A stretch of DNA of 38,974 nucleotides from Phycisphaerae bacterium (GCA_012517095.1 JAAYVQ010000072.1:1-38974); one strand, 5' to 3'. Shown: positions 8,488 through 17,600, counted from the first letter of the stretch. The notes: generated by a model not told the origin, from the letters alone. A program made the numbers and translations.

Positions 8488-8757
8488 CTAAACCCCATAC
8501 TTAAGAATGGATTTTGCGGCTTGATAGGCATTCTCGGGTGTATCGATTTCCGTCCAGTCAATGGTCATCTTCCCGGTTTCCCCGGTTTTCAGTATTTCCG
8601 CGGCCCATTGGCCGGCCTTTCGTATCACTGAGGCCTGATCGGAAACAAGGCCGGTTGTGTTATCGGAAAGTCCGGTTGATTCGGTCTTCTGGACTTTCTG
8701 TTGCGCAAGTATTTGACTTAACGATACTTGCGTCACATCTTGAATCGGAATACTCAT
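8488..8757 (-). CDS. Hypothetical 89-aa protein in the fliA/chemotaxis operon
   Basis: ATG start, same strand between cheY and a lipoprotein gene; C-terminal part SVIRKAGQWAAEILKTGETGKMTIDWTEIDTPENAYQAAKSIL; no confident family. Confidence 0.6.
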   Translation of the reverse strand: MSIPIQDVTQVSLSQILAQQKVQKTESTGLSDNTTGLVSDQASVIRKAGQWAAEILKTGETGKMTIDWTEIDTPENAYQAAKSILKYGV

Positions 8758-8875
8758 CGGTTTTTCCTTCGTTATCCCTATGCGCTCTTTACCATTTCTG
8801 ATTATCGCAAAAAATGGAAGAAGCTTTAGGGATATTATTGATTTTTATGAAATTATCGGTCGTTTTCCAGGCACC

Positions 8876-9553
8876 TCAACGGACAGAAGGTCTCATGTTG
8901 AGAATTTGAGCCGCATGGGGAAGCGTTTGGGCGACCTCATCAGCGACAAATTTATGAAACTCCCGGGGACTGGTAATCAGGACCTGCCAGTTCAGCGGAT
9001 CGTAAATATCCCCCATCTTGTCACGGTAGTACATTTTCATCCGCCGCTGGACCGATTGATCGGTGCTATCCCAGATCTGTTCCAAGCCCCAGAAAATCCC
9101 GCCGGTATTCAGATCAATCAGCTTAAGATGCAGGGAGGACATCAGATGGGGATAGGGCTGATACCCCTTCACGCGGCCGAGCAGGACGGCATCGGCGGAT
9201 AGTCGCTTTCGAATATCCAGTAATTCCTGATTCGTGAATGACGATTTATCCAACTGCATATCCTGCCACAGATCCGAATCGCGGGGGATAATCCGCAGAT
9301 TGAACAGATTTTTCCGCTGCAACCCGTCGGTGACGGCCTGCGTCAAATCCGTCGAACTGAAGGGATATTCGGTTTGGTTTTCGAACTCGAACACGACGAC
9401 TCGTCCAATCCGGGAAAAATCCGCATCCGGACTGATATAGTATTGCCCCGTTTCGGGAACGACGGGATTGACGACCGTACAACCGCACAGGATCAATCCC
9501 CAAAAAACGGCGCTGAGTCCCCTCCCTCGTGTCCAGGAACTTCTGCCAGTCAT
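8876..9553 (-). CDS. Putative lipoprotein with a TolB/CsgG-like fold signature
   Basis: Start chosen at ATG 9553 (MTGRSSWTRGRGLSAVFWGLILCGC lipobox); the ORF extends to 9622. Pattern IGRVVVFEFENQ...LSADAVLLGRVKGYQPYPHLMSSLHLKLIDLNTGGIFW. Confidence 0.65.
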   Translation of the reverse strand: MTGRSSWTRGRGLSAVFWGLILCGCTVVNPVVPETGQYYISPDADFSRIGRVVVFEFENQTEYPFSSTDLTQAVTDGLQRKNLFNLRIIPRDSDLWQDMQLDKSSFTNQELLDIRKRLSADAVLLGRVKGYQPYPHLMSSLHLKLIDLNTGGIFWGLEQIWDSTDQSVQRRMKMYYRDKMGDIYDPLNWQVLITSPREFHKFVADEVAQTLPHAAQILNMRPSVR

Positions 9554-9596
9554 GACTGCATTCTGTTTCGCGATCATCGGATCCTGCTTGACGGAG

Positions 9597-10187
9597 TTAA
9601 TGGGATTTTGGTTCGGCTCCACTCGCAGAGGACGCCGGAGATCCTCCAGCCGGATTTTCGGACTGCGTTTTGGGGAGATTGGTCGTCTCGGCCCCCAGAA
9701 CCTTGAGAATCCGGATCAGGGCTTCCATTTGCGCTGCCTGGGCCTGGCGCATTTCCTCTCGATATCCCAGGACATCCGCTTTCCATTGTGTCAATTCTCG
9801 ATGCATATCCTGCAGAAAAGAATTGGCCTCATCCAATTCTTTTTTGGTTTTGGCCAATTCCCCCTGCAATCGGTCGATGGTCTGTTTCAGATCGCTGTTT
9901 TCCGCCACGAGGGTCTGGGTTTTATCCCCCTGCTTCTGATGTTGCTTGAGCAATTCCTCGTATTTCTGCGACCAGGCCAGAGCGCTATCGGTGGCGCCGT
10001 CGGTGGTTCCATCCGCAAATCGTTTTTTGAGCGTCGGATCTCCCTGATCCGCAACCAGGGCCTGCTCCGACCCAACCGTCACTCGGGCCGTCGGAAGATT
10101 GTCCACTTTTATGGGTTCGTCCACCACGCTGCATCCCATCAGAAGCATCGCGGAACCGGCAAGAATCCAGATTGTTTTCCGTATCAT
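9597..10187 (-). CDS. Putative coiled-coil lipoprotein
   Basis: Signal MIRKTIWILAGSAMLLMGCS with lipobox LLMGC; heptad-like NSDLKQTIDRLQGELAKTKKELDEANSFLQDMHREL. Confidence 0.7.
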   Translation of the reverse strand: MIRKTIWILAGSAMLLMGCSVVDEPIKVDNLPTARVTVGSEQALVADQGDPTLKKRFADGTTDGATDSALAWSQKYEELLKQHQKQGDKTQTLVAENSDLKQTIDRLQGELAKTKKELDEANSFLQDMHRELTQWKADVLGYREEMRQAQAAQMEALIRILKVLGAETTNLPKTQSENPAGGSPASSASGAEPKSH

Positions 10188-10227
10188 AATCGTTCCTTCA
10201 TCGATTCATTCGAGTTGTACCCGTTTG

Positions 10228-10503
10228 CTACGGGCTGGCCGGAGCGGAATACTGACACTGAATGAACAAGGATTGTCCGCACCCGCAGATCACTTCCAGA
10301 ATGGCATAATCGGGTGTATTTTCGACCAGTTTGACCTGCGGTGTCCCCATCGGGCCGGCACACGGCCGAACCGCCGCGGGACTCGACGCCGCACCGGAAA
10401 CACGAACGGGAAGCCGATATCGGCCTTCCGTCTTGATATTTTGACGCTTGAGTACGGTTACGGATTCCATCAGCATTCGCTTAACAAGAAGTTTTGGGTT
10501 CAA
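10228..10503 (-). CDS. Small hypothetical protein with terminal CGCG..F.QC motif
   Basis: 91 aa, ends VKLVENTPDYAILEVICGCGQSLFIQCQYSAPASP; ATG overlaps the upstream ORF end. Confidence 0.6.
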   Translation of the reverse strand: MNPKLLVKRMLMESVTVLKRQNIKTEGRYRLPVRVSGAASSPAAVRPCAGPMGTPQVKLVENTPDYAILEVICGCGQSLFIQCQYSAPASP

Positions 10504-10763
10504 GCACGAAAATCGATATGATCTCCGGCTGATTGGGATTCGGCCGGATTTCGGTTCTCGGAATCCAGCAGATCCTCGGTCTTTTCCGCGGGCGCCGACC
10601 CGTTCGGTCTCTTCGGACGCCGCTGACGATTTCGCCGATCGGCCTGATCCTTATTCCGGTCAACCCGCTGGTTCAGCGAAACCGGCTGCTCAACCTGCTG
10701 GAGCGATTCGACGGAACGAAATGATTGCGGCGTATCGGCCATAGTCGGAACGGACCCGTTCAC
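10500..10763 (-). CDS. Small basic hypothetical protein
   Basis: 87 aa, Arg/Gln/Asn rich, 4-nt overlap with the following ORF, same strand as fliA; otherwise low support. Confidence 0.4.
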   Translation of the reverse strand: MNGSVPTMADTPQSFRSVESLQQVEQPVSLNQRVDRNKDQADRRNRQRRPKRPNGSAPAEKTEDLLDSENRNPAESQSAGDHIDFRA

Positions 10764-10808
10764 ATTCTGCTTGACATCATCGGCTCCTGCGCAGACCTAT
10801 CATTGAAG

Positions 10809-11828
10809 TCATTCCTGGGAGTCTTTCCACGATTTTAACCGAGCGGCCAGCTTCGTCAGGGCGGCCGCATGGAGCTGGCTGATGCGCGACTCGGTGATAT
10901 CCATCGTTGTGGCAATCTGCTTCATCGTCAGCTCGCGCGTATAGTACAAGATAATAATTCTTCGCTGTTTGGTCGGAAGATCCTGAATAGCCCTGGCCAG
11001 TTGTTCGATCAGTTCCTGTCGCTGGAGCCGATCGTCGGGGTCTTCGGATTCGGCGGCCAGCGATTCCCCCAGGGCCGGAGATTCGTCACTGAGACCGTGA
11101 ATCGAAAGGAAATGCCGTGCCCGAGCGTTTTCGAATATCTTGTACATTTTCTCGACGGGCATCTGAAGTCGATCGGCCAAATCGGAATCGGAGGGCATTT
11201 CACCCTCCTGACCGGTCATCTCCTGGAGAACCTGCCGGGCCTGATCGTACTGCTTTTTCCAATTCGACGGGGTAAACGACCAACTCCGCAGTTCATCCAG
11301 AATCGCCCCCCGAACCCGGATATAGGCATAGGTTTTGAATTCGGTCTGGTGAGCGGAGTCATAATCCCGGGCCGCCTTGACCAGTCCGATAGTCCCGGCG
11401 CTGACCAGATCCTCCCGAGTCATCGGCGGCTGTAAATACGACACCACCTGGCCGACAATCCGGTGTACCAGGGGGAGGTATTCCAGAATCAGTTTGTCTT
11501 CCCGGGCCTGACGGGTATGGTGAGAATAGGCCTTCAGCGCTTTGCCCTTCAATGGATTGGATTGGGGTTTGACAAAATCTTCGGCGTGGGTCTGAGCCGG
11601 ATCCGTATCCTGAAGAGCGACTCCCGGCGTATCCGGATGGGGTTTTTCGGAAATATCCGTGAAGACTTCTTGAACGGATTCCAACACCGACACCGAACGA
11701 TCGATCGTCGGATCCAGACGGTCCGATTTCCGTTCGATCGCAGATTCCGATCCGGTATCGCCGGAAGCCGGCGAATCGGAATCGACCGGGTCCAGATTTG
11801 TATCAAGATGGTTCTGATCGGATGTCAA
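10809..11828 (-). CDS. fliA: Flagellar sigma factor FliA (sigma-28) with long N-terminal extension
   Basis: Sigma regions 2-4 recognisable: LVHRIVGQVVSYLQPPMTREDLVSAGTIGLVKAARDYD...FKTYAYIRVRGAILDELRSW...LPTKQRRIIILYYTRELTMKQIATTMDITESRISQLHAAAL. Confidence 0.93.
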   Translation of the reverse strand: MTSDQNHLDTNLDPVDSDSPASGDTGSESAIERKSDRLDPTIDRSVSVLESVQEVFTDISEKPHPDTPGVALQDTDPAQTHAEDFVKPQSNPLKGKALKAYSHHTRQAREDKLILEYLPLVHRIVGQVVSYLQPPMTREDLVSAGTIGLVKAARDYDSAHQTEFKTYAYIRVRGAILDELRSWSFTPSNWKKQYDQARQVLQEMTGQEGEMPSDSDLADRLQMPVEKMYKIFENARARHFLSIHGLSDESPALGESLAAESEDPDDRLQRQELIEQLARAIQDLPTKQRRIIILYYTRELTMKQIATTMDITESRISQLHAAALTKLAARLKSWKDSQE

Positions 11829-11882
11829 ACAGGATCATTCCGTTCGTGTCAATTTGTGCGATCGTCGTCCATTCTATCGAAA

Positions 11883-13418
11883 TCAAAGATACACATTAAT
11901 CGCATCATCCCGAATAAAACTCTTTATTTGATCGGCATTATCGGGCGTTTGGGATAACTGAAAGTCCCGAGACGACCGTTCGGAACCGGTTCGACCTTGT
12001 TCCTGACGAGAGTCTGAGGAAAAGAACGAATCGGCATGTTTCATGAAGGAGTCCGAAGAGGCCGGATGGCCCGCTTGTTGATCCGGCGACGAATTGTTAC
12101 CGGAATTGTTCATCACGACATCAAGCCGTCGGACCTGAATCCCGGCACTCTGCAGCGATGCCAGGACCTGGGGCAGTTCTTTTTGAATATCCGCCCGTGT
12201 ACGGAGCTTATCCACCTCGAGAAGTCCTGTGATCTCCTCATTGTTCTGTTGGAATGAAATCCGGATTTTCCCCAGTTCCGGCGGATTCAGGGTCATCTGA
12301 ATTTCCGACTGGGGAGTCGGCACAGACATTTGATCGCGAATCGCCTGAACAACCTGCCGACCGGGACTTTGAGGCACTTGGGCATTGTCAGTAGTGAAAA
12401 CCGGATTTGTCAGGGACTCGGTTCTTCCCGAAACCACACTTCCTTGTTTAGCGTCATATTGTGATTGGACAAACGATAAAACTCCATCCGATTGAGCCGG
12501 CTGGTTTCCATTGTTCTCATTTTGTGAAACCGATACATCGTTGGGAGTTTTTGTTTTGTTCGTCTTCTTTGTCGATTGATTCACTTGCTGTATTGGAGTT
12601 TCATCGGAATGAGCCCGAGATCCCTGTGTGAATTTTATACGAGAAACTACTTGAGAATCGGTTTTTGCATTCTCGGCCCGATTGACTGCCGCATTGAGAG
12701 TGGGATTGCCAACTCCAGCCGTGGAATTCGTTGACGCGATTTCCACATTTCGGGATGATGGATTTCTTTGACCGTCCTGAATCCGATTCTCAACATGATC
12801 CGGTTTTGTCGAAACCCGCCCTTCCTCATTGATTTTTCTATCCTTTGTCAAGTCCTTGACATTCGACCGCTTCATTTCGGCGGAATTCTGGGTAACTTGG
12901 GTAGATTGAGTGGCACTTTCTCCGCGTGTTCCATTTTCGCCAATTTGAAATCGCCCTGAAAATCGCTCCTTTACCTGAACTGACGAAAGATTGGATTTAC
13001 CAGATTCTTTCCCAGGATCTTTATTCGAAGAAGGAATTCGGGTTTGTACGCTTTGCGGAGTTAGCTGCGTTGAGATGACTCTTTCCGGATGGGAAAGAAT
13101 TGGATTTGCGGCCAACAAGGCCAAGTTTGACAAGTCCCGGATCGATGTTTTTGTTTTTTTCTTTTCCGGCTTTTCGTCCCCGGCAAATTCGGATGTATTC
13201 GTCTCTTGCCGTGAATTTGCGGGTAAACGCTTTTCAAGGACATCCTTGAATGATATCGTTTCAGTCCGAAATGTTTCGTTTGCGCCGTTGTTTCGACCTG
13301 CCGGCAGATCCCGAAGCTTATCCGGTTGTGAAGAAGAACCCGTCCGGGATACCGAGGCAGACGAATCCTGCTGAACCGATGCAGGGTTCATCAACAACGC
13401 AGCAGCAGCTTGTGACAT
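11883..13418 (-). CDS. fliK: Flagellar hook-length control protein FliK
   Basis: C-terminal Flg_hook-like segment SEIQMTLNPPELGKIRISFQQNNEEITGLLEVDKLRTRADIQKELPQVLASLQSAGIQVRRLDVVMNN; start at ATG 13418 preceded by AGGAG (track start 13850 is too long). Confidence 0.85.
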   Translation of the reverse strand: MSQAAAALLMNPASVQQDSSASVSRTGSSSQPDKLRDLPAGRNNGANETFRTETISFKDVLEKRLPANSRQETNTSEFAGDEKPEKKKTKTSIRDLSNLALLAANPILSHPERVISTQLTPQSVQTRIPSSNKDPGKESGKSNLSSVQVKERFSGRFQIGENGTRGESATQSTQVTQNSAEMKRSNVKDLTKDRKINEEGRVSTKPDHVENRIQDGQRNPSSRNVEIASTNSTAGVGNPTLNAAVNRAENAKTDSQVVSRIKFTQGSRAHSDETPIQQVNQSTKKTNKTKTPNDVSVSQNENNGNQPAQSDGVLSFVQSQYDAKQGSVVSGRTESLTNPVFTTDNAQVPQSPGRQVVQAIRDQMSVPTPQSEIQMTLNPPELGKIRISFQQNNEEITGLLEVDKLRTRADIQKELPQVLASLQSAGIQVRRLDVVMNNSGNNSSPDQQAGHPASSDSFMKHADSFFSSDSRQEQGRTGSERSSRDFQLSQTPDNADQIKSFIRDDAINVYL

Positions 13419-13456
13419 ACCATTTCTCCTGAAGATATTCCAGTTCTTTGAAAGGG

Positions 13457-13473
13457 AGCAATTCATGTGCCAA
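13457..13473 (-). promoter_or_regulatory. Sigma-54 (-24/-12) promoter for fliK-fliA operon
   Basis: Minus strand TTGGCACATGAATTGCT against consensus TTGGCACGNNNNTTGCW; upstream of the fliK ATG at 13418. Confidence 0.85.
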
Positions 13474-13777
13474 GAAACCGGCATCGGCCTATGATACATT
13501 CGTAATGTTTTTTCCAACAAACACTTACGACCATGCCCCCGGGTGACATCGGCCTCCACAGGGTCTTTGAATTCGGGTTTGTGCTGTCTGGGATTTGGAC
13601 TCGGAGGGAAAAATTTTCCCCACGGTGGGAAAAAGAGAGTCGAACCAATCGATGGTCTGGGGTTCTTGTATAAAAACCGAACAATCGAAAACCGATTCCA
13701 TCTTGCCCTATTGGCTGTGTTCCCCAAAACCAAGCTCTGAACTGGACACTTGAAGTTCGTTGGCAAGCTCCAATGAC

Positions 13778-13793
13778 TGGCACAAGAGTTGCA
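13778..13793 (+). promoter_or_regulatory. Sigma-54 (-24/-12) promoter for flgB operon
   Basis: TGGCAC-AAGAG-TTGCA, correct GG-to-GC spacing, just upstream of the flgB start. Confidence 0.85.
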
Positions 13794-13820
13794 CATTGTG
13801 GAACGCGAGATAGTGTCTTG

Positions 13821-14192
13821 ATGGAGCAAGGTATGATTCACGATACTCAAATATTGGATCTTTTAGAGTCCGGGGTCAAGGCCGAAGGAGTCCGGCAGAA
13901 GGCGATCGCCAACAATATCGCCAATCTGAATACGCCGGGCTATCGCCGGTACGACATCAAATTCCAGGATATCCTGGCCAAGATGGTCGAGGCGGACGGT
14001 CCGATCGACTCATCCAAACTGGAACCGGAGTTCTTTCAACCTCGGACCACTCGGGTGGATACGACGGGCAACGACGTAGATCTGGACACGGAAGTCGGCG
14101 AAATGGTCAAGAACTCATCGTTGCATACGGCCTATACCCTGCTGATCAAGAAAAAATACGAACAAATGAAGGCGGCGATTCAGACCTTTTAG
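13821..14192 (+). CDS. flgB: Flagellar basal-body rod protein FlgB
   Basis: KAIANNIANLNTPGYRRYDIKFQDIL...VDLDTEVGEMVKNSSLHTAYTLLIKKKYEQMKAAI; start 13821 or 13833. Confidence 0.93.
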   Translation: MEQGMIHDTQILDLLESGVKAEGVRQKAIANNIANLNTPGYRRYDIKFQDILAKMVEADGPIDSSKLEPEFFQPRTTRVDTTGNDVDLDTEVGEMVKNSSLHTAYTLLIKKKYEQMKAAIQTF

Positions 14193-14202
14193 GGAGTAAG
14201 CC

Positions 14203-14610
14203 ATGCGGGTTGAAGGCGACATGTTTGGAACGCTGGATGTGGCGATTTCGGGCCTCAAGGCCAACCGCAAGCAGATGGATGTCATCACATCGAATGTGGT
14301 CAATGCGCAGACCACCGACACCGGACAAGGCGAGCCCTATCGCCGGCTGGAGGCCGTCCTCAAGGCCACCAACGAGGGAGTCAGCGGAGTCGAGGTGGCG
14401 GACATCGTCGCCGATCCCAGCGAATTTCAAAGAGTGCTCAAACCCGGACATCCGCAGGCCGACGCGCAGGGATATGTTCGAATGCCCAATGTGAATCTGC
14501 CGCGCGAACTGATCCAAATGAACCAGGCCACGCGGGCCTATGAAGCCAACGCCTCCATTCTGCGAAGGTATCAACGGATGGTGGATGCCAGCTTGGCCTT
14601 GTTGAGATAA
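14203..14610 (+). CDS. flgC: Flagellar basal-body rod protein FlgC
   Basis: Rod-protein N-terminus (FGTLDVAISGLKANRKQMDVITSNVVNAQTTDT) and C-terminus (YVRMPNVNLPRELIQMNQATRAYEANASILRRYQRMVDASLALLR). Confidence 0.93.
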   Translation: MRVEGDMFGTLDVAISGLKANRKQMDVITSNVVNAQTTDTGQGEPYRRLEAVLKATNEGVSGVEVADIVADPSEFQRVLKPGHPQADAQGYVRMPNVNLPRELIQMNQATRAYEANASILRRYQRMVDASLALLR

Positions 14611-14637
14611 CCATCGCAATCGTGAAAGGGACATTCG

Positions 14638-14946
14638 ATGTCATTTCAATTTCCAACGGAACTCGGAGCCGTATCGTCCCAAGACCTGCTCCGGAAAGTC
14701 GTCGAGACGAAAACGCAGCCGAAAAACGACACCTTCATGGATTCCGTCGGCCGATCGTTCGCCCAGATGAACGAACAGCAACAGCAATCGGACGCTTCGA
14801 TCGTGGAATTGTTGTCGGGTAAACAGCAGGACATCAATGCGGTCGTGGCTTCGGTCGCGAAAGCGGATATGAGTTTCAAGGTTCTGGTGGGCGTTCGCAA
14901 CAAGCTGGTCGAGGCCTACAAAGAAACCATGAAGATGCAGGGATAA
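14638..14946 (+). CDS. fliE: Flagellar hook-basal body complex protein FliE
   Basis: C-terminal ADMSFKVLVGVRNKLVEAYKETMKMQG is typical of FliE; position between flgC and fliF. Confidence 0.9.
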   Translation: MSFQFPTELGAVSSQDLLRKVVETKTQPKNDTFMDSVGRSFAQMNEQQQQSDASIVELLSGKQQDINAVVASVAKADMSFKVLVGVRNKLVEAYKETMKMQG

Positions 14947-15007
14947 GGCAAACCGGATCATGACGCGGTTATCCGGAGACATCGGGAATCGGTTCTGACG
15001 AGGGATC

Positions 15008-16582
15008 ATGGGACTGCTGGCAAAGATTAACGCAATCTGGCAGAAGATCGGGATCGTGCAGCGGGCGATGCTTGCGGCGATCGTCCTGGCCTGTATCCTG
15101 ACCGGAGCCCTGTTGACGCAATGGGCCCGGATGGCCGACATGCAACTGTTGTATAAAAGCTTGTCGCCGGAGGATGCGGCCGCGGTCTGCGACAAACTCA
15201 GCGAGCAGAATATCCGCTACGAATTGCGGGGTGGCGGGACCAGCATTTATGTCCCGGAGAATCAGGTGTATCAACTCCGGCTGGACATGGCCAAAGACGG
15301 CCTGCCCAGCACAGGCAAAAATGGATACGAAATATTCGACCATGAGCCGATCGGGGTCAGCCCGATGATCCAGCAGATGAACAAGCTAAGGGTCCTGCAG
15401 GATGAAATGGCCAAGTCGATTCAGTTGATCGACGGGGTCGAGTCGGTCCGCGTACACATCGTCGATCCGGTCAAGGCGGGAATTCTGAGCGGTCCGAACC
15501 AGGAGACGAGCGCTTCGGTGGTGCTGGTGCTTCGGCCGGGCTGGCAGTTGAATTCCTCTTCGCTGGCGGCGATCACGCATATCGTGGCCGGAGCGGTGGA
15601 CGGGCTCAAACCGAGCAATGTGATCGTGGCGGACAGCCGCAAGGGTCTGCTGACGAAAAAGGGCGGCGACAATGCGCTGATCGACGGGGCCAATACCTAT
15701 CAGGATACCAAGGCCCGCATCGAACAACAAACCAACGAACGGATCAAATCGGCCCTCGAACAATTTCTGGGGCCCGGCCGAGTGTCGATCCTTTCCAGCG
15801 CCGTACTGGATATGAACAGCGAATCCGTGGTCAAGACCGAATATGAAAAAGGGGTCCCGCTGGAAGAAGTCATCGACGGATCCACCAATGTCAAGGAAGC
15901 CGGGACCGACGCTCAGGGAAAACCCGTCACTCCGGGCAGCCAGGACAAAACGGAAACCGTAACCAACAAGTATAAGGTCCCGGAGACGATGACGACCAAG
16001 ACGACGATTCCGGGAAAGGTCATTTCCTGGTCGATTACGGCGATCGTGGATTTATCCAAGCCCAAACCCGCAGGAGAGACGGAAGCGGCGCCGACGCCGG
16101 CAACACCGCCGGCGGGCAGCGGAACGGCGGCGCCCGCCGATCTGATTATGTCCGTTCAGGATGTCGAAGAGATCATCAAGAACGCCATCGGCGGAGACAA
16201 GATGCTCCTGGACGCGACTTCGCTGACGGTGAAGAACATTCCGATCTATCAGCCGCCGGACAGTCTGATCGCGGCGATCTCGGACAGCAGTTACGAAAAA
16301 TTGACTCGGTATATTGAAATTGCCCGGCAATCCAGTCTGGGCATTCTGGCCGTGTGCGCCCTGCTTGCCGTACGGATCTTTACCAAGGCCTCCAAGAAGG
16401 CGACGACGGCGGGACCGGAAGTCGCCGGACCCAATCGGCTGGACGCGATGACGCTGGGTCTGTTGCCTTCCGGCCAAGACAATCCGGCCCTGGCGGTACG
16501 GCGACACATCGCCGCGGAACTCAAACAGAATCCGGAACAGGTCAAACAATTGTTCGCCAGTTGGCTGGCCGAGGGGACCTGA
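15008..16582 (+). CDS. fliF: Flagellar MS-ring protein FliF
   Basis: YRLRLDMAKDGLP-like YQLRLDMAKDGLPSTGKNGYEIFD...SVRVHIVDP...ASVVLVLRPG...ITHIVAGAVDGLKPSNVIVAD, membrane helices at both ends. Confidence 0.94.
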   Translation: MGLLAKINAIWQKIGIVQRAMLAAIVLACILTGALLTQWARMADMQLLYKSLSPEDAAAVCDKLSEQNIRYELRGGGTSIYVPENQVYQLRLDMAKDGLPSTGKNGYEIFDHEPIGVSPMIQQMNKLRVLQDEMAKSIQLIDGVESVRVHIVDPVKAGILSGPNQETSASVVLVLRPGWQLNSSSLAAITHIVAGAVDGLKPSNVIVADSRKGLLTKKGGDNALIDGANTYQDTKARIEQQTNERIKSALEQFLGPGRVSILSSAVLDMNSESVVKTEYEKGVPLEEVIDGSTNVKEAGTDAQGKPVTPGSQDKTETVTNKYKVPETMTTKTTIPGKVISWSITAIVDLSKPKPAGETEAAPTPATPPAGSGTAAPADLIMSVQDVEEIIKNAIGGDKMLLDATSLTVKNIPIYQPPDSLIAAISDSSYEKLTRYIEIARQSSLGILAVCALLAVRIFTKASKKATTAGPEVAGPNRLDAMTLGLLPSGQDNPALAVRRHIAAELKQNPEQVKQLFASWLAEGT

Positions 16583-16583
16583 T

Positions 16584-17600
16584 ATGGCGGGGGGATTGAG
16601 CGGCAAACGCAAGGCGGCCCTGTTGTTGGCGGCGCTGGATCCGGGCACGGCCTCCGAGCTTCTCAAGGGTCAACCGCAGGAAGTGATTCAAGAGATCGCC
16701 ATGGAGTTGTCGCATCTTGACGCCACGGGGCAGAACGATCCCGAAGTGGCGATCGGGGTGGCCAAGGATTTCTGTCTGTCGCTCCAAAAATCCAGCGAAG
16801 GCGGAATGCATGTCAAAAGTTTCGTGAACAACCTGCTCAAAGGAGCGGCAGGCAAGGAGAAGGCCAGCGAACTTCACGCCCAGATGCAGAAGGCCATCCG
16901 GGAAAAGGATCCGTTTATCGCGATCAGTTCCGCCACGCCCGCCCAGATCGCCGCGGCGGTAACCGGCGAACCCCCGCAGGCCATCGCTCTGGTCCTGTCG
17001 GCACTGCAGCCAAAAATGAGCACGGAAGTGTTGGCACGGCTGGATCCGGAAATCGGCCAGAAAACGGTGTGGCGCATGACCCGGCCAACGGAAGTCTCGG
17101 CTCGAACGATGCGGCGAATCGGCGAGATGGTGTGTAAACGATTGGTGGAACTGACCAGCGAAGACGGCACGCCTGTCCAGGACGCCAAACCCAAAGAGGT
17201 CTTGCGGAAGGTGGCGATTGTGCTGAGCGGTCTGAACAAAGAACGCCGAGACCAACTGCTGGAAGATATCACGGCCAAAGACGAAGAGGCGGGCAAACTC
17301 GTGCGCGCCCTAATGGTGACCTGGGAGGATATTCTCAAGGTCGAAGATCGGTCCCTGCAGGAATCGCTGCGAAAAGTGGACGCCGCCGTGCTGGCCAAGG
17401 CCATGTTCGGGGCGGATCCGGCGATCACGGCAAAAATCCGTTCGAATATTTCGGAGCGCGCCGCCCAGATGGTGGACGAAGAGACTTCGCTGATGTCGGA
17501 GCCGCGCAAGTCGGAGGTGCTGGAAGCCCGGGAGCTGGTCGCCAAGCCGCTGCGGGAGGCCAACGAGAAGGAAGAACTCCGGTTTATCGAGGAGGAATAA
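16584..17600 (+). CDS. fliG: Flagellar motor switch protein FliG
   Basis: KRKAALLLAALDPGTASELLK...PPQAIALVLSALQPKMSTEVLARL...NISERAAQMVDEE; position between fliF and fliH. Confidence 0.9.
   Translation: MAGGLSGKRKAALLLAALDPGTASELLKGQPQEVIQEIAMELSHLDATGQNDPEVAIGVAKDFCLSLQKSSEGGMHVKSFVNNLLKGAAGKEKASELHAQMQKAIREKDPFIAISSATPAQIAAAVTGEPPQAIALVLSALQPKMSTEVLARLDPEIGQKTVWRMTRPTEVSARTMRRIGEMVCKRLVELTSEDGTPVQDAKPKEVLRKVAIVLSGLNKERRDQLLEDITAKDEEAGKLVRALMVTWEDILKVEDRSLQESLRKVDAAVLAKAMFGADPAITAKIRSNISERAAQMVDEETSLMSEPRKSEVLEARELVAKPLREANEKEELRFIEEE

Noticed and set aside
13424-13850. N-terminal extension of the FliK ORF
   Set aside because: Overlaps both sigma-54 promoters and the flgB start; AGGAG plus ATG at 13418 is a better start.
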